DNA of 64,000 nt from Siphonodentalium dalli (taxonomy: Eukaryota; Mollusca; Scaphopoda; Gadilida; Siphonodentaliidae), in assembly GCA_032622095.1 (NCBI GenBank), contig CP136068.1, positions 47,424,443-47,488,442 on the forward strand, given 5' to 3'. Below, piece by piece: positions 11,345 through 21,943 of this stretch. The notes under the pieces are model-generated. The model searched no databases, had not been told where the DNA came from, and worked only from the letters and a program-made list of their open reading frames with translations. The position numbers and the translations under genes are program-made. Each line of letters starts with the position of its first letter. Position 1 is the first letter of the stretch.

Positions 11345-12690
11345 CATTACTGTATATATATATATTTTTTTTGTTTTTTTTTGTTGGAGTATTGGATACA
11401 TGAGTAGTACAAATGTAATAGATAAGACAGTATTCAATGCCAGCTCAGGCATACAATTTAATTCTCCATAGCTAGGAGGATAACTTTATATTCGCCAAAC
11501 CATAAATAATGAATTCAGCTTTAACTTGTTGATATAAGTGTAAGTGCCTAGTGTTCCCTTATGTGAAAGTTTATATTCCTATGGCATCTAATTGGCTAGC
11601 TATGTCATCGTGGACATTTAGTGACACCTTTTTCGAGAACTGAGAGTTCTTGATGAAAATTCGTCCATCTTGAGACCAGTATGAATGGAATGAATTTCCT
11701 CGTTTCCTGGAGGCAAGTTCTTTCATAATTTTTTGCCTTTCGCGTGTCATGTCTTCGACTATAATCACACTTGAGATTCCCTTCAGATTTTTTCGTTTGC
11801 TATATATCTCCTGTCTCATGTCATAAGTTGTGAAGTGAACAATAATATTGACAAACTTCCCTGTAGATGGAGAAGGTGCAGGGGGTCGTGAGGCAGCTGA
11901 ATCATTGGTATTGGCTACAGGTTGTTTTTGAAAGATGTCACCGAGAGGATGGCACCGGTAAATATCAGAAGGCTGCACATTGATTTTAAGTTTATTCTTG
12001 AAGAAATCCAGAATCAACTGTTTGGATTTTAGGGAGAACACATCAGTTACAACATCTTCCACTGGGAAATTTATCAGCCTAATACTCGAGAGCCTGCCAT
12101 GTTGCTCTAGATTCTCCACTTTCTTTGTGACTTCTTTCTCCAGGTATGAGATTCTTTCCATCAATTTATTGTTTAGGGCTTTGGAAAGGTCAAGCTGTTT
12201 TTTTTACCTCTGATATTTCTCCTAGGCTACGATTTGCTGCTTCTCTCATGATTTCCTTCGCCTTAGTTTCTATTGCCTGGGTTGAAATTGACTGCACAGC
12301 TTGTCTGACACCCTCCTTGACTGATTCTTGAATTTGAAGTGTTAAGTCATTTAAAATATCAGATTTCAACTTGGGTAGGAGGATATCAGTGCATCGTTCA
12401 CTGAAATCGTTGCTCTGAATGACTGTTTGCAGTAATTCCTGCATCGAGAATGTTTTCTTGGACTTTTGTTTGGGTTTAGGTTGTTGATTTTGTGATTGAC
12501 TTTGGCTTTCAGTGTCCAAGTCAAATAATTCCAAGTCAGATAAGGAATTTCTTCTTCGCATGGTTCTTCTTTCGGTTGGGGACGGGTCAAACCTTTCCTT
12601 TCGTTTTTCATTGCCTTTAGTGTCAGGCAAAGTGGTGTCCATGCTATCGGATTGGGGTATTGACATTTTGAAGGTCACACGAGAATAGGC
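11345..12690 (-). mobile_element. LINE ORF1 fragment with A-rich 3' end
   Basis: Minus-strand ORF1-type gene followed by about 180 bp and an A-rich tail (a T-rich run at about 11353-11384 on the plus strand). It may be the ORF1 of the LINE at 5605-9700 separated by later insertions, or an independent ORF1-only retrocopy. The A-rich end directly after ORF1 favours the second view, but the junction is not clean. Confidence 0.55.
11571..12678 (-). pseudogene. LINE ORF1 protein (RRM-like nucleic-acid-binding type), frameshifted
   Basis: Two frames in series. 12678-12190 encodes a charged, Ser/Pro-rich N-terminus and an amphipathic region. 12164-11571 encodes a coiled-coil end (ISYLEKEVTKKVENLEQHGR), then an RRM-like core (SIRLINFPVEDV, VNIIVHFTTYDMRQEIYSKR) and a C-terminal segment ending DGRIFIKNSQFSK. 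This order is that of L1-like ORF1 proteins, which bind the element RNA as trimers. The frame breaks near 12190-12208 at a run of eight T, so a homopolymer indel is the likely cause. Confidence 0.72.
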
Positions 12691-12699
12691 GAGTTAGTT

Positions 12700-13846
12700 C
12701 GATAATGGTCAGCTAACATATATAATTCATACAATTGGCCACAATAGGTGTCGGGGTATCACAAATGGTTCTTTGGTTACATAAGTAGCGGGTCAGGTAC
12801 CATAAAACACTCAATATTCATCCCAGTCTTAGCGGTGAGAAAAATTAGACGTCCATCTTGGTTGCCTCGATTTGGAATATCCATACCATATGTAGGAGGT
12901 GGCAATACTACTAAGTGACACATTCTATACAACAATCAAGAGGTCTCACGTCATGTCCACAGTCTCAGAGGGATGCAGTAATAACGGTGAAACAAAATCA
13001 GTAAATCAGGTTCAAAGCGCCCAGGACAGGCACTCTCAGTGTGTAAATGTGCAAAAATAAAACATGATCAACTGTGTACTTATATCCGTTACTGGTATTT
13101 ATCCAATACCCAATAACGAAATTACGCATGTTGAAACCACTGTTATTTAAAAACAAATGGCACAGCGATTTGGGAACAAATATAGCTATAATCGTGTGGT
13201 AAGTTCGAATGTTTTAGTCTGAATATGATTTTTAGAATATCGTTCAATGCTTTGACCTGCTCCAGTGTTTACCGTAAAGTTTTGACTAAACTTTGGCATC
13301 CTATTGGACTAACTGGACATTGGTCGGTTTTGCCACTGTACCAGTAATGTGTACATGACAACAGTAGAGTCAATTTATTTGTCATGTCGTTATTGATGAC
13401 AGCTGCAGTTTTATAAACTTTTTTCATCAAGGAGTTAGATAAATTGGCTGCCAAATATACCAGATGTCGATTCATTTTAATGGAATCCATTATGTTGCTG
13501 TATAATATAGCTCTAGTAGATGTGGATTAATTTAAACTGTCGATATGCGATATCACACACATGCATGGTAACAAGATGACTGCTACACACATTAACTTGA
13601 TTTGTGCATGCTAAATTACCTCATGTATGAGTTTGCAATGACTCCCATAACGCAAATAAATTCGTAATTATTTGATATGTTGCTACCCTTGGTTGGAACA
13701 TTGAGGAGATGTATGTTTATTCGATGCTTCTCATCTGGAATCATAATAAGTTTCAAATACATTATATTATATAATGTGAAATTGAGGTACTTTTCATTTA
13801 TGTTTTGACAATTGTCAGTTTATTACTTTGAAACTATACTGCATGC
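12700..13846. other. Intron sequence, nothing recognised
   Basis: AT-rich intronic DNA between the LINE ORF1 fragment and the family A element. I see no family match, clear repeat or RNA gene. Confidence 0.45.
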
Positions 13847-14344
13847 GGTAAACACCCCCGTGTACGTGGTACCGCCAAAACCGAGGGTATCGCCAAAACC
13901 GAGAATATGGGAAAGTCATTTTCACGTATATGATATGGGGATATGTTTGTTTCTCATCGTAATACAGACATCGAGCATCGTATGTGTATGTCCACACGAA
14001 GCAGGAGTATTTGTCCACTAGTTGTCATTTAGTTTTCCCAGATCAGACCATTAATTTTCTTTTGGCGAATTTTTTAAATGGTGTTTTTGCTTTTGGTAAC
14101 TCAAATTTTCGAGAACATTCATTCACTAGTATAGTTCCTGGACTCCCACGCTTCCATAACAAATGCCGGTATATAGTTGAATCTGTCAATGAAGCATACG
14201 ATTTGACAGAATTTAAAAAATCCCTGTCGTTCTCAATATCCGCGCGATATGAAGGGACCACTGTCGTCCAGAAAGATGCGAACGGCACAGATGAAGATGC
14301 GCCAAACGCCGAGTTTCTGTGCAGTTAATATGCGTATTACTTAA

Positions 14345-14927
14345 AGGGGTACTGTACGCTATTTTCATTAAATTTCCGGTGACAACAACGATCTAATATC
14401 GATAATATATAGAAACATAAGTAATTTGAGTCGAAGATGTATTCTGTAAACGCTCAGGTTAATAGGCTATCTTAAAATTTAATAATTTAAAAGTTAATAA
14501 TTTGATATAAATTGAATTTATGACTGGAGCCATAAAATGGCGTCAATTAAATTACGAATTACCGTAATCAAAAAGAGTAATTGAGGGTTACTGGATTGTT
14601 AAACCGATCGCACACACGATCGCTTAAAATATTATGATGATACGGGGAGAACACTCAAGCCACTCACTGACTAGCGACGATACAATAACTTAAATGATTA
14701 TATGGGACTAGTATGCATATAATATAACTTTTATTTGATTCATTTGATTGAAAACTTTACAAAAATTACTCGACAACGACAATTTGTATTTTTGCATTCC
14801 GGTAAATTTGTCATCCGTAACATGACTTCGTACTCAACAGACTTTCATATAATGGAAAAATTGTTACCTTATTCTCCGACTCGGAGACTATAGAAACCAA
14901 CAACACCATTTGGCGTACAGTACCCCT
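14345..14927. mobile_element. TTAA-flanked MITE inside the left arm of family A
   Basis: 583 bp with terminal inverted repeats AGGGGTACTGTACGC and its complement, flanked by TTAA on both sides (14341-14344 and 14928-14931). The right arm of the same host element (near 20667) reads straight through as CCTTAAG, which is the empty site. TTAA duplications are typical of piggyBac and Kolobok elements. No coding potential. A decayed relative lies at about 37385-37920. Confidence 0.92.
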
Positions 14928-16299
14928 TTAAGGAGTTCTGATGAGTTTTCGAGTGTTTTTATGTGTATCTGAGACTGATAAATTGGACTGCGAATGTCAT
15001 CTGAAATATCAATCCATAACATATTCGAAATATTGTGTGCATATATATTATGAATGTGTTTCAATTGAAATTAATTGAACATTCATCTCAGCATTCAGAT
15101 TTGCGATCTCAAGAACGTGAATGAATGATAACGCGATACCTTGATCACACGCACGTGAATGCTGCCGTTTCGCATGCATGCAGCTAATCGGTTATTTGTT
15201 TAGTATTAACATGCTTGGAGTTTGTATATAGACCACACATGCCAGACGACACGCTACGGTGTATCAACGATTTGTCATAATCATGTTTATTTTAAAGACT
15301 TTAAATTATGACTCGTTCCCAATCGAGTAGAACGTTACGCGACAATGAAACCGAATCATCTTATTGAATATACATATATATATCGTATTGCTCCAAATTA
15401 TGCAATTCTGGCTTTTTTGAGAGTCATCAGATAAAACTGTAACGATTCTATGTTAACACACTAAACATTCGAACATATATGTACACACACACAACAAAGT
15501 TACTGCTATTTATAATAAACACTTCACTTTGGAACATGTGTATACTGCCATGATTGTTATGTGCACATGTAAATTGCACTATAGTTTATAACTTTTCTAA
15601 TTTAGCCCTAGGACCACATATTTAGCGGGCATAATATTTACACAAGACTTCATTATGTTATCGTATAGGTTGCATATACTGTAATTGATATGTATGTTTA
15701 ACCGAAATGAATCTTATCTCCGTCCTGAGTTTGGTTTATGGTTCTAACCAAAATTGTTATGGATGTTCAGCGTCAAGTCGCATCTGACTTTCCCTAACGC
15801 TTCGTCTATGGGCACAATTTCTAATGGCGCATCTGATTCAGACATGGTATTTCATAATACTAAATTCGAGATGCCACAAAATATCCGCGCAACACACAAG
15901 GGACCGGACGAATTGACTGATTAAGGGATCAATTATAATTTTATTATGATTTTATGCGGACTGGCTGTTTTTGCTTTGTTCACAGACAGAGATAATTGTT
16001 GTGATTATAGCTCCACTCGTGCAAACTTTCACGAGGCCCGATGATGAGTATAACGTGTCATTCATCATAAATTTATTTGTCTTCGGGGAGAGTATTTGTT
16101 TTGTTGGGGCGGAGTCTTAACCTCTGTCAAACCATTCAACAGCAAAAAATGGACACCATAGCACATGGTGGCAGTCAGGCGAGCAATTTCCAATGATAAT
16201 TCTTATACAAAACATCACAGGAAAAAAAGATAAATATGTATACGTGCTCTATTAGTCCAGTGCATTTATGGTTTCACCTCAAAATAATTGCAACACAAA

Positions 16300-18475
16300 G
16301 TTTCTCAGTGGGAATAAGTACTTTAACCCATCACAAATAATATACTAAAAATCAACAAGAATCAAGAAATGCGAAATTGATGAATTTTGTGAAATAAATT
16401 TGTCAAAATTTTGTAAAATACTCATTTTATAGCTTTTTAAGGATGTTTATAAAAAACTTCCTTTCACATGTCCTTCCATTTATATATCCATTTTGTAGAG
16501 TGCACAACCCTGATTACAGAACAGAAAACCTTTCCTAGATACGTTCAGTATTTTTTCAGTTATGTGCCTCCAAAATTTGGAGTTTGTCTAATTTCGGAGG
16601 CTCAATTTCTCAAAATTAGTTAAAATCCATTTTTTATGGTCTTGTATTTAAAAAAATAAAGGGATTCCTTGTTGTTTTAGTCATTTCCTGTCTCGGTTGT
16701 GCACACAATATGATTTCTTTATGCATCTATGGTTGAGAGGACGAAAATATTCTTAAACAAAATGTGTGTTCCACCATTGTATGGACAGCCAAATTTGCCT
16801 GTGGTCCAGAACCGGCGTGATGAAATAGTATATTTGATGTCATACAAATCAATAATTATATATCCATATTCCCTGTCTTTCTCATAATCACTTAAGTATA
16901 CATCGTTAAACACATTGTATTAAAGGAATTTCCCAAATCATGGTGTAGAAAATCTAATTATGGCCCTATGAATCTTTAGAATTGACTCATCTAAAAATGC
17001 CATTTTGGGGCGTTTTTTGTTCATTTTTAAAGGTTTTTGTGTATAAATTGTAAAAACAATGTATGTTTAATTTGCAAAATCATTTGAACTTTCCTCCTGA
17101 AACACTTTAGTGTTGAAATAAATGCCTTATGTTGGATATGTCAATGAATGTCACTGAATTTCAAACAAAATTCTGGAAACTGATGCCAAATTTGAATATC
17201 TGAAAAAATATTGACAAAATCTAGAAAATATGGACCTTGATGCATAAAACTTTAACATCACCAGCTCCTACAAACCCTATTATTTCACACAGAGTAAACT
17301 GCTTCCTGTTTTGATGTTCATATTTAAAGCTACTATCCTTTTTGTTGTAACTCAATGGCGAAATGGCGAATCATTATTTCGGGCTGGTTCTATATAACAT
17401 GCTGATAAAGTTCTAAATAAACATCTAATACTTATTAAAGTACTAAACTGTTTACTATGCAATAATAATCTGCACAAACTGGAATAAAACAACCCTTTGT
17501 CTCCAATGACTAGAATATGGTGACAAGATCATAGCCATAGTGATTTCACCTACCCCATTATAAACATTCAAATTTGGAGTCAGTTTCTTGAAAAATATGT
17601 GAAATCCAGTGACTGTTGATTGGCATAACCAATGTAATCATATTTTTTCCAACAGTTAGTGTTTTAGGAGTAACGTTCAAATGATTTTACACATTAAACA
17701 CTAATTGTATTCAATGTTGTTTACTATTTGTGCACCAAAAAAATGGACAAAACAACCACAAAACAGTCCAAAATGGCATTTTTGGAAAAGAGTCAATACA
17801 AAGGATTCATAGGGCCATAAGTTGATTATGGCACATATATGTTTAGCAATTCCAGCACAGTGTATTTAACCTAGTATACTTAAGAGGTTATGAGAAATAC
17901 AGGGCATATGGATATCAATTTATTGAGTTGTGTGACCTCAAATATGTTATTTTATCACACCAGTTCTGTGTCACAAGGCAAATTTGGCTAAGTCCATACA
18001 ATGGAACACACATTTTGTTTAAGAATATTTTTGTCTTCTCGATCATAGATGCATAAAGAAATCATGTTTTGTGCACAATATAGTGAGGCAACTAATACAA
18101 CAGTGAGATATCCCTTCATTGTTTTCTAGTTTTTAAAATACTAGGCCCTAAAATATGGATTTTAGCTAATTCTTCATAAATTGAGGCTCCGAAATTAGAC
18201 AAACTCCCAATTTTGGAGGCACATAACTCGAAAAATTCTCAACGTATCTGGAAAATGTTTTCTGTTCTGTAATCAGGATTGTGTACTCAACTCAACAATG
18301 GATATATAAATGGAAGGACATGTGAAATGAAGTTTTTTATAAACATCCTTGAAAAGCTATAAAATGGGTATTTTACAAAATTTTACTAAATTTATTTCAC
18401 AAAATTTATCAATTTCACCTTTCTTGATCCTTTTTGATTTTTTGTATGTTGTTTATAATTGGTTAATAGTCTTAT
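16300..18475. repeat. Large imperfect palindrome inside family C
   Basis: About 16300-16990 is the inverse of about 17770-18475, with a spacer of some 780 bp. Easy anchors are the block around 16580 (TTTGGAGTTTGTCTAATTTC) against that around 18195, and the ATTCATAGGGCCATAA / TTATGGCCCTATGAATC pair near 17805 and 16958. It could be a second, older inverted copy or a long subterminal arm. Confidence 0.8.
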
Positions 18476-18513
18476 TCCTGCTAAGAAACATTGTCTTGCA
18501 ATTAGTTTGATGT

Positions 18514-19060
18514 TTGGCACTTTATTCCCATAGATGCACTGAACTAATAGGCACAAACATCCTTATGAACATGGGAGCGAAAGATGTTATGAGGTATGTA
18601 TACAAGCGAACATCCCAAGCAATACTAATGAGTGCTCCGTCTCTCAAGATCGACAACGACGTTGTACATATCGACCCACAACTCTTGTTTCAGATGCTTA
18701 TCACTGTTGCCAAAGCGCCGACCAGAGGTGATGTAACCTGCTGTGTCAGACTTTTAGGTAGAAAAGGATTTCATTTACATACACTATCACCAGGTGCAGT
18801 GTTGGAAGGGGCTTAATTTGGAACCAACTGATTGGGGATGGCAGGTTAAGGATAGGCGGCTTAGTCCTATCAAATGTGAGGAACCACCGGCTCCAAAAGA
18901 ACTACTGAACATCATTCGTTGTAAATGTAAAACGGACTGCAAAAGCAATAGGTGCACATGCCGAAAACATGGAATTATGTGTTCTATGTCTTGTGGGGAA
19001 TGCCAAGGTGTTGACTGTTCGAACACACAGCCTTTCGACAGCAGTGAAATGGAGGCCTAG
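18514..19060 (+). pseudogene. Fragment of a CXC (tesmin/TSO1-like) domain protein found in invertebrate repeats
   Basis: Two plus-strand pieces in different frames. 18514-18750 contains KIDNDVVHIDPQLLFQML, a motif I know from the N-terminal part of long uncharacterised proteins of cnidarians, molluscs and fish. 18794-19060 encodes LEPTDWGWQV, then PPAPKELLNIIRCKCK and a Cys-rich block (CKCKTDCKSNRCTCRKHG, then CSMSCGECQG) ending at a stop. That is the C-terminal CXC zinc-binding domain of the same proteins. The middle of the protein is absent, so this is a deletion derivative or heavily degraded copy. Assignment rests on memory of the family; its function is not established. Confidence 0.6.
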
Positions 19061-19962
19061 ACTGAAAATCAGAACGATCTATCCAGACTTATTATTTTTT
19101 CAAAATTCTATATTTTTTTAATGAATTTCTAAAAAAATTCTCTTTTTTCACTATTTTGCCACAAGATATGGACAACTTAGTGTCATTGATACCACAACCT
19201 GGCCCAAAATTATTTGATGGAAAATCCCATATATAACTGACTGACAACAGTCCAAGTCCAACTATGGCAATTTCTAATGCATAAACATGTAATGTGAAAT
19301 TCCATTTTTCTCTGATTTCTTGTCATTTTTACCTCTTTTCACCCTAAAATATTTTGATTATTTGCTCGTAGTAACAACATGAAGAAAACCCACAATTGTG
19401 GATATAACTATATAACAATAGTTCCATGCCCAGTTATGACAATTTTACAACTGCATCAAGAGTTATTGCAGACTTCCAGTTTTCACTGAATTTTGGCAAA
19501 TGTTTCAACTTTTTGACCCAAATTTCGAAAATTTAATCAATATTTTTAGAATAAAATGATACAAAATCTTGGATACAACTGTACCACAGTTTATCCTTGT
19601 GAAAATATAACAATTGTATGTTTACATCAAGAGTTATTAACAACAAATTTTAACCTCCATTTTTCACCAATTTTTCATCATTTTCGCCACTTTTTGCCTC
19701 AAAAAGGCCATTTCGCATGTTCAGATTTTTGTTGATTTTTAGCTGAGTATACTCTATGATGCTCCCAACCAAAATAAAACAAAAACTTTTGTGTTGCAAT
19801 TATTTTGAGGTTCAGCCCTATTTTCTCATAAATGCACTGGACTATATCCGCGAACATACTAGGCTACATCCGAAGACCACATGTTCTGTCTTTTAGTCGG
19901 CTAATTCATCCACTCGGTTATAGGGACGTGACAGTGGTGTGTTGGTGTAACATAACACTTCC

Positions 19963-19964
<2 letters not shown>

Positions 19965-20008
<44 letters not shown>
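19965..20008. repeat. (TA)n microsatellite
   Basis: About 22 perfect AT dinucleotides, just right of family C and inside the family A interior. Confidence 0.98.
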
Positions 20009-20010
<2 letters not shown>

Positions 20011-21346
20011 TCTGGTTTGAGTTTGTAAACATGGTGTTATAGGTTGGTAAGCTGACTACATGTGCTACATAGACACAATACAGAGGCCCATCGACATCCA
20101 GATAAGAAGGCACACACGTGTGACACACATTGTGATGATACATGTACGAATGTTTAAGGTTAACATAGAATCGTTACAATATTATCTGATGACTCTTAAA
20201 AAGCCAGAATTGCATAATTTGGAGCAATACGATATATGCATATTCGATAAGATGATTCGGTGTCATTGTCGCGGAACGGTCTACTCGAGTGGGAACGAGT
20301 CATAAAGTCTGTAAAATAAACATGATTATAACAAATCGTTGATACGCCGTAGCGTGTCGTCCGGCATGTGTGGTCTATATACAAACTCCAAGCATGTTAA
20401 TACTAAACGAATATCCGATTAGATGCATGCATGCAAACGGCAGCATTCACGTGCGTGTGATCAAGGTATCGCGCTATCATTCATTCACGTTCTTGAGATC
20501 GCAAATCTGAATGCTGAGATGGATGTTCAATTAATTTCAATTGAAACAGATTCATAATATATATGCACACAATATTTCGAATATGTTATGGATTCATATT
20601 CAGATGACATTCGCAGTCCAATTGATCAGTCTCAGATACACATAAAAACACGCATCAGAACTCCTTAAGTAATACACATATTTACTGCCCAGAAACTCGG
20701 CGTTTGGTCGCATCTTCATCTGTGCCGTTCGCATCTTTCTGGACCGACAGTGATCCCTTCATATCGCGCGGATATTGATAACGACAAGGATTTTTTAAAT
20801 TCTGTCAAATCGTATGCTTCATTGACAGATTCAACTATATACCGGCATTTGTTTTGGAAGCGAGGGAGTCCAGGAACTATACTAGTGAATGGATGTTCTC
20901 GAAAATTTGAGTGAGCAAAAGCAAAAACACCATTGAAAAAATTCGCCAAAACAAAATTAATGGTCTGATCTGGGAAAACTATATGACAACTAGTGGATAA
21001 ATACTCCTGCTTCGTGTGGACATGTGGACATACACATACGATGCTCGATATCTGTATTACGAAGAGAAACAAACATATCCCCATATCATATACGTGAAAA
21101 TGACTTTCCCATATTCTCGGTTTTGGCGATACCCTCGGTTTTGGCGATACCACGTACACGGGGGTGGTAAAGCGATGACTAATATCTCAATGGTTCTAAC
21201 ATAGAAATTCAAGAGTATAATATTATTTATATCTCTCCCACCCCTGCAAATGTTAACACAGGCAGCCCGTGTGATAGTTTTCTGTTTCATATCCAACGTA
21301 ACTGCTGCCTCACCCCACACACGAGCCTGATTTTCATACTAAAACA

Positions 21347-21622
21347 ATGACGACCAAATGTTATGTGTCACGATTCAAGTCAGTTAATACGGTCAAATTC
21401 GTGGACGCTAATGACAATGGTCATATATGCTTCCAACAGGTTAATCACGGGAGCAGCTTCAAAATTGTAAGTCCAGTTGCAAACTCAGAGTTGCATAAAA
21501 TGAACACATTCGATCGTTTGGAGGGTCAATTATCCAAAGCGAAACAGGCAGTAATTGCACATTTAGAAAACAAGAAGCATTACGAAATATTTCTCGACAA
21601 AATAACATTTTCTGTCATATAA
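21347..21622 (+). CDS. Unrecognised small protein, 91 aa
   Basis: ATG-initiated frame of 91 codons (start context ACAATGA). The product is balanced in composition, not repeat-derived, with basic and aromatic residues and no signal peptide or membrane segment. It lies 180 bp after the right end of family A; an AT-rich TATA-like stretch is at about 21219-21230. A second small frame starts 8 bp after its stop. I do not recognise the protein. It could be a captured gene, a viral or transposon-derived gene, or chance. Confidence 0.35.
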   Translation: MTTKCYVSRFKSVNTVKFVDANDNGHICFQQVNHGSSFKIVSPVANSELHKMNTFDRLEGQLSKAKQAVIAHLENKKHYEIFLDKITFSVI

Positions 21623-21630
21623 ACAAAAAC

Positions 21631-21810
21631 ATGTTCACTTTTCCTTTGGTGCATGGGGACATTATCCATGACAAACACACATTGAGTCTAGTTATGAATC
21701 ACAAATACCGAATCAGATTTTGCCCCAGATGTACAGTTAAGAACCTACTGGCAGAACACGAGCATTTAGATGAGGTTCTTGGGTTGGGAGAAAATTATCC
21801 ATCATGACCT
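21631..21810 (+). CDS. Unrecognised small protein, 59 aa, truncated at a palindrome
   Basis: ATG frame starting 8 bp after the previous stop. It encodes 59 residues including RFCPRCTVKNLLAEHEHLDEVL, with a CPRC pair and His residues that could bind zinc. The stop codon is inside the left arm of the palindrome that begins near 21802, so the original C-terminus may be lost. Function unknown. Confidence 0.3.
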
Positions 21811-21943
21811 GGGATGTGGGTATGGACAAATCTCACCCTCGAGGACAAATATTTTTGTCCGGGCACTCGGCTGGCCTCATGTCTGGCACAAATATCTGGC
21901 TCCGATGGTGACATTGTTCCATCGCATATCCCACGTCATGATA
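21802..21943. mobile_element. Short palindromic MITE-like element
   Basis: Arms begin ATCATGACCTGGGATGTGG and end CCCACGTCATGAT, inverse to one another with mismatches over about 45 bp. No clear target duplication. Confidence 0.55.

Larger units (their letters stand above)
16253..19844. mobile_element. TIR transposon (family C) carrying a CXC-domain gene fragment
   Basis: Ends are TAGTCCAGTGCATTTATG and its complement; homology between the ends continues through CCTCAAAATAATTGCAACAC. TAT flanks both ends (16250-16252 and 19845-19847), a possible 3-bp target duplication. Inside are an imperfect palindrome (16300-18475), degraded coding sequence (18514-19060) and three degenerate repeats of about 180 bp (19190-19700). 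It sits in the interior of the family A element. Superfamily not identified. Confidence 0.75.
13853..21166. mobile_element. Family A long-TIR DNA element, 7.3 kb, nested
   Basis: The two ends are the same sequence in inverse orientation: left arm 13853 to about 15480, right arm about 20141 to 21166, roughly 1.03 kb each once the MITE in the left arm is set aside. The termini read CACCCCCGTGTACGTGG and its complement. They are flanked by GTAAA at 13848-13852 and again at 21167-21171, a 5-bp target duplication (GGTAAA, 6 bp, if one G is shared). The interior apart from the nested transposon is only about 1 kb and has no recognisable gene, so this is a non-autonomous element of unidentified superfamily. 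Long TIRs with a 5-6 bp duplication recall Polintons, but size and end sequence do not fit well. Confidence 0.75.
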
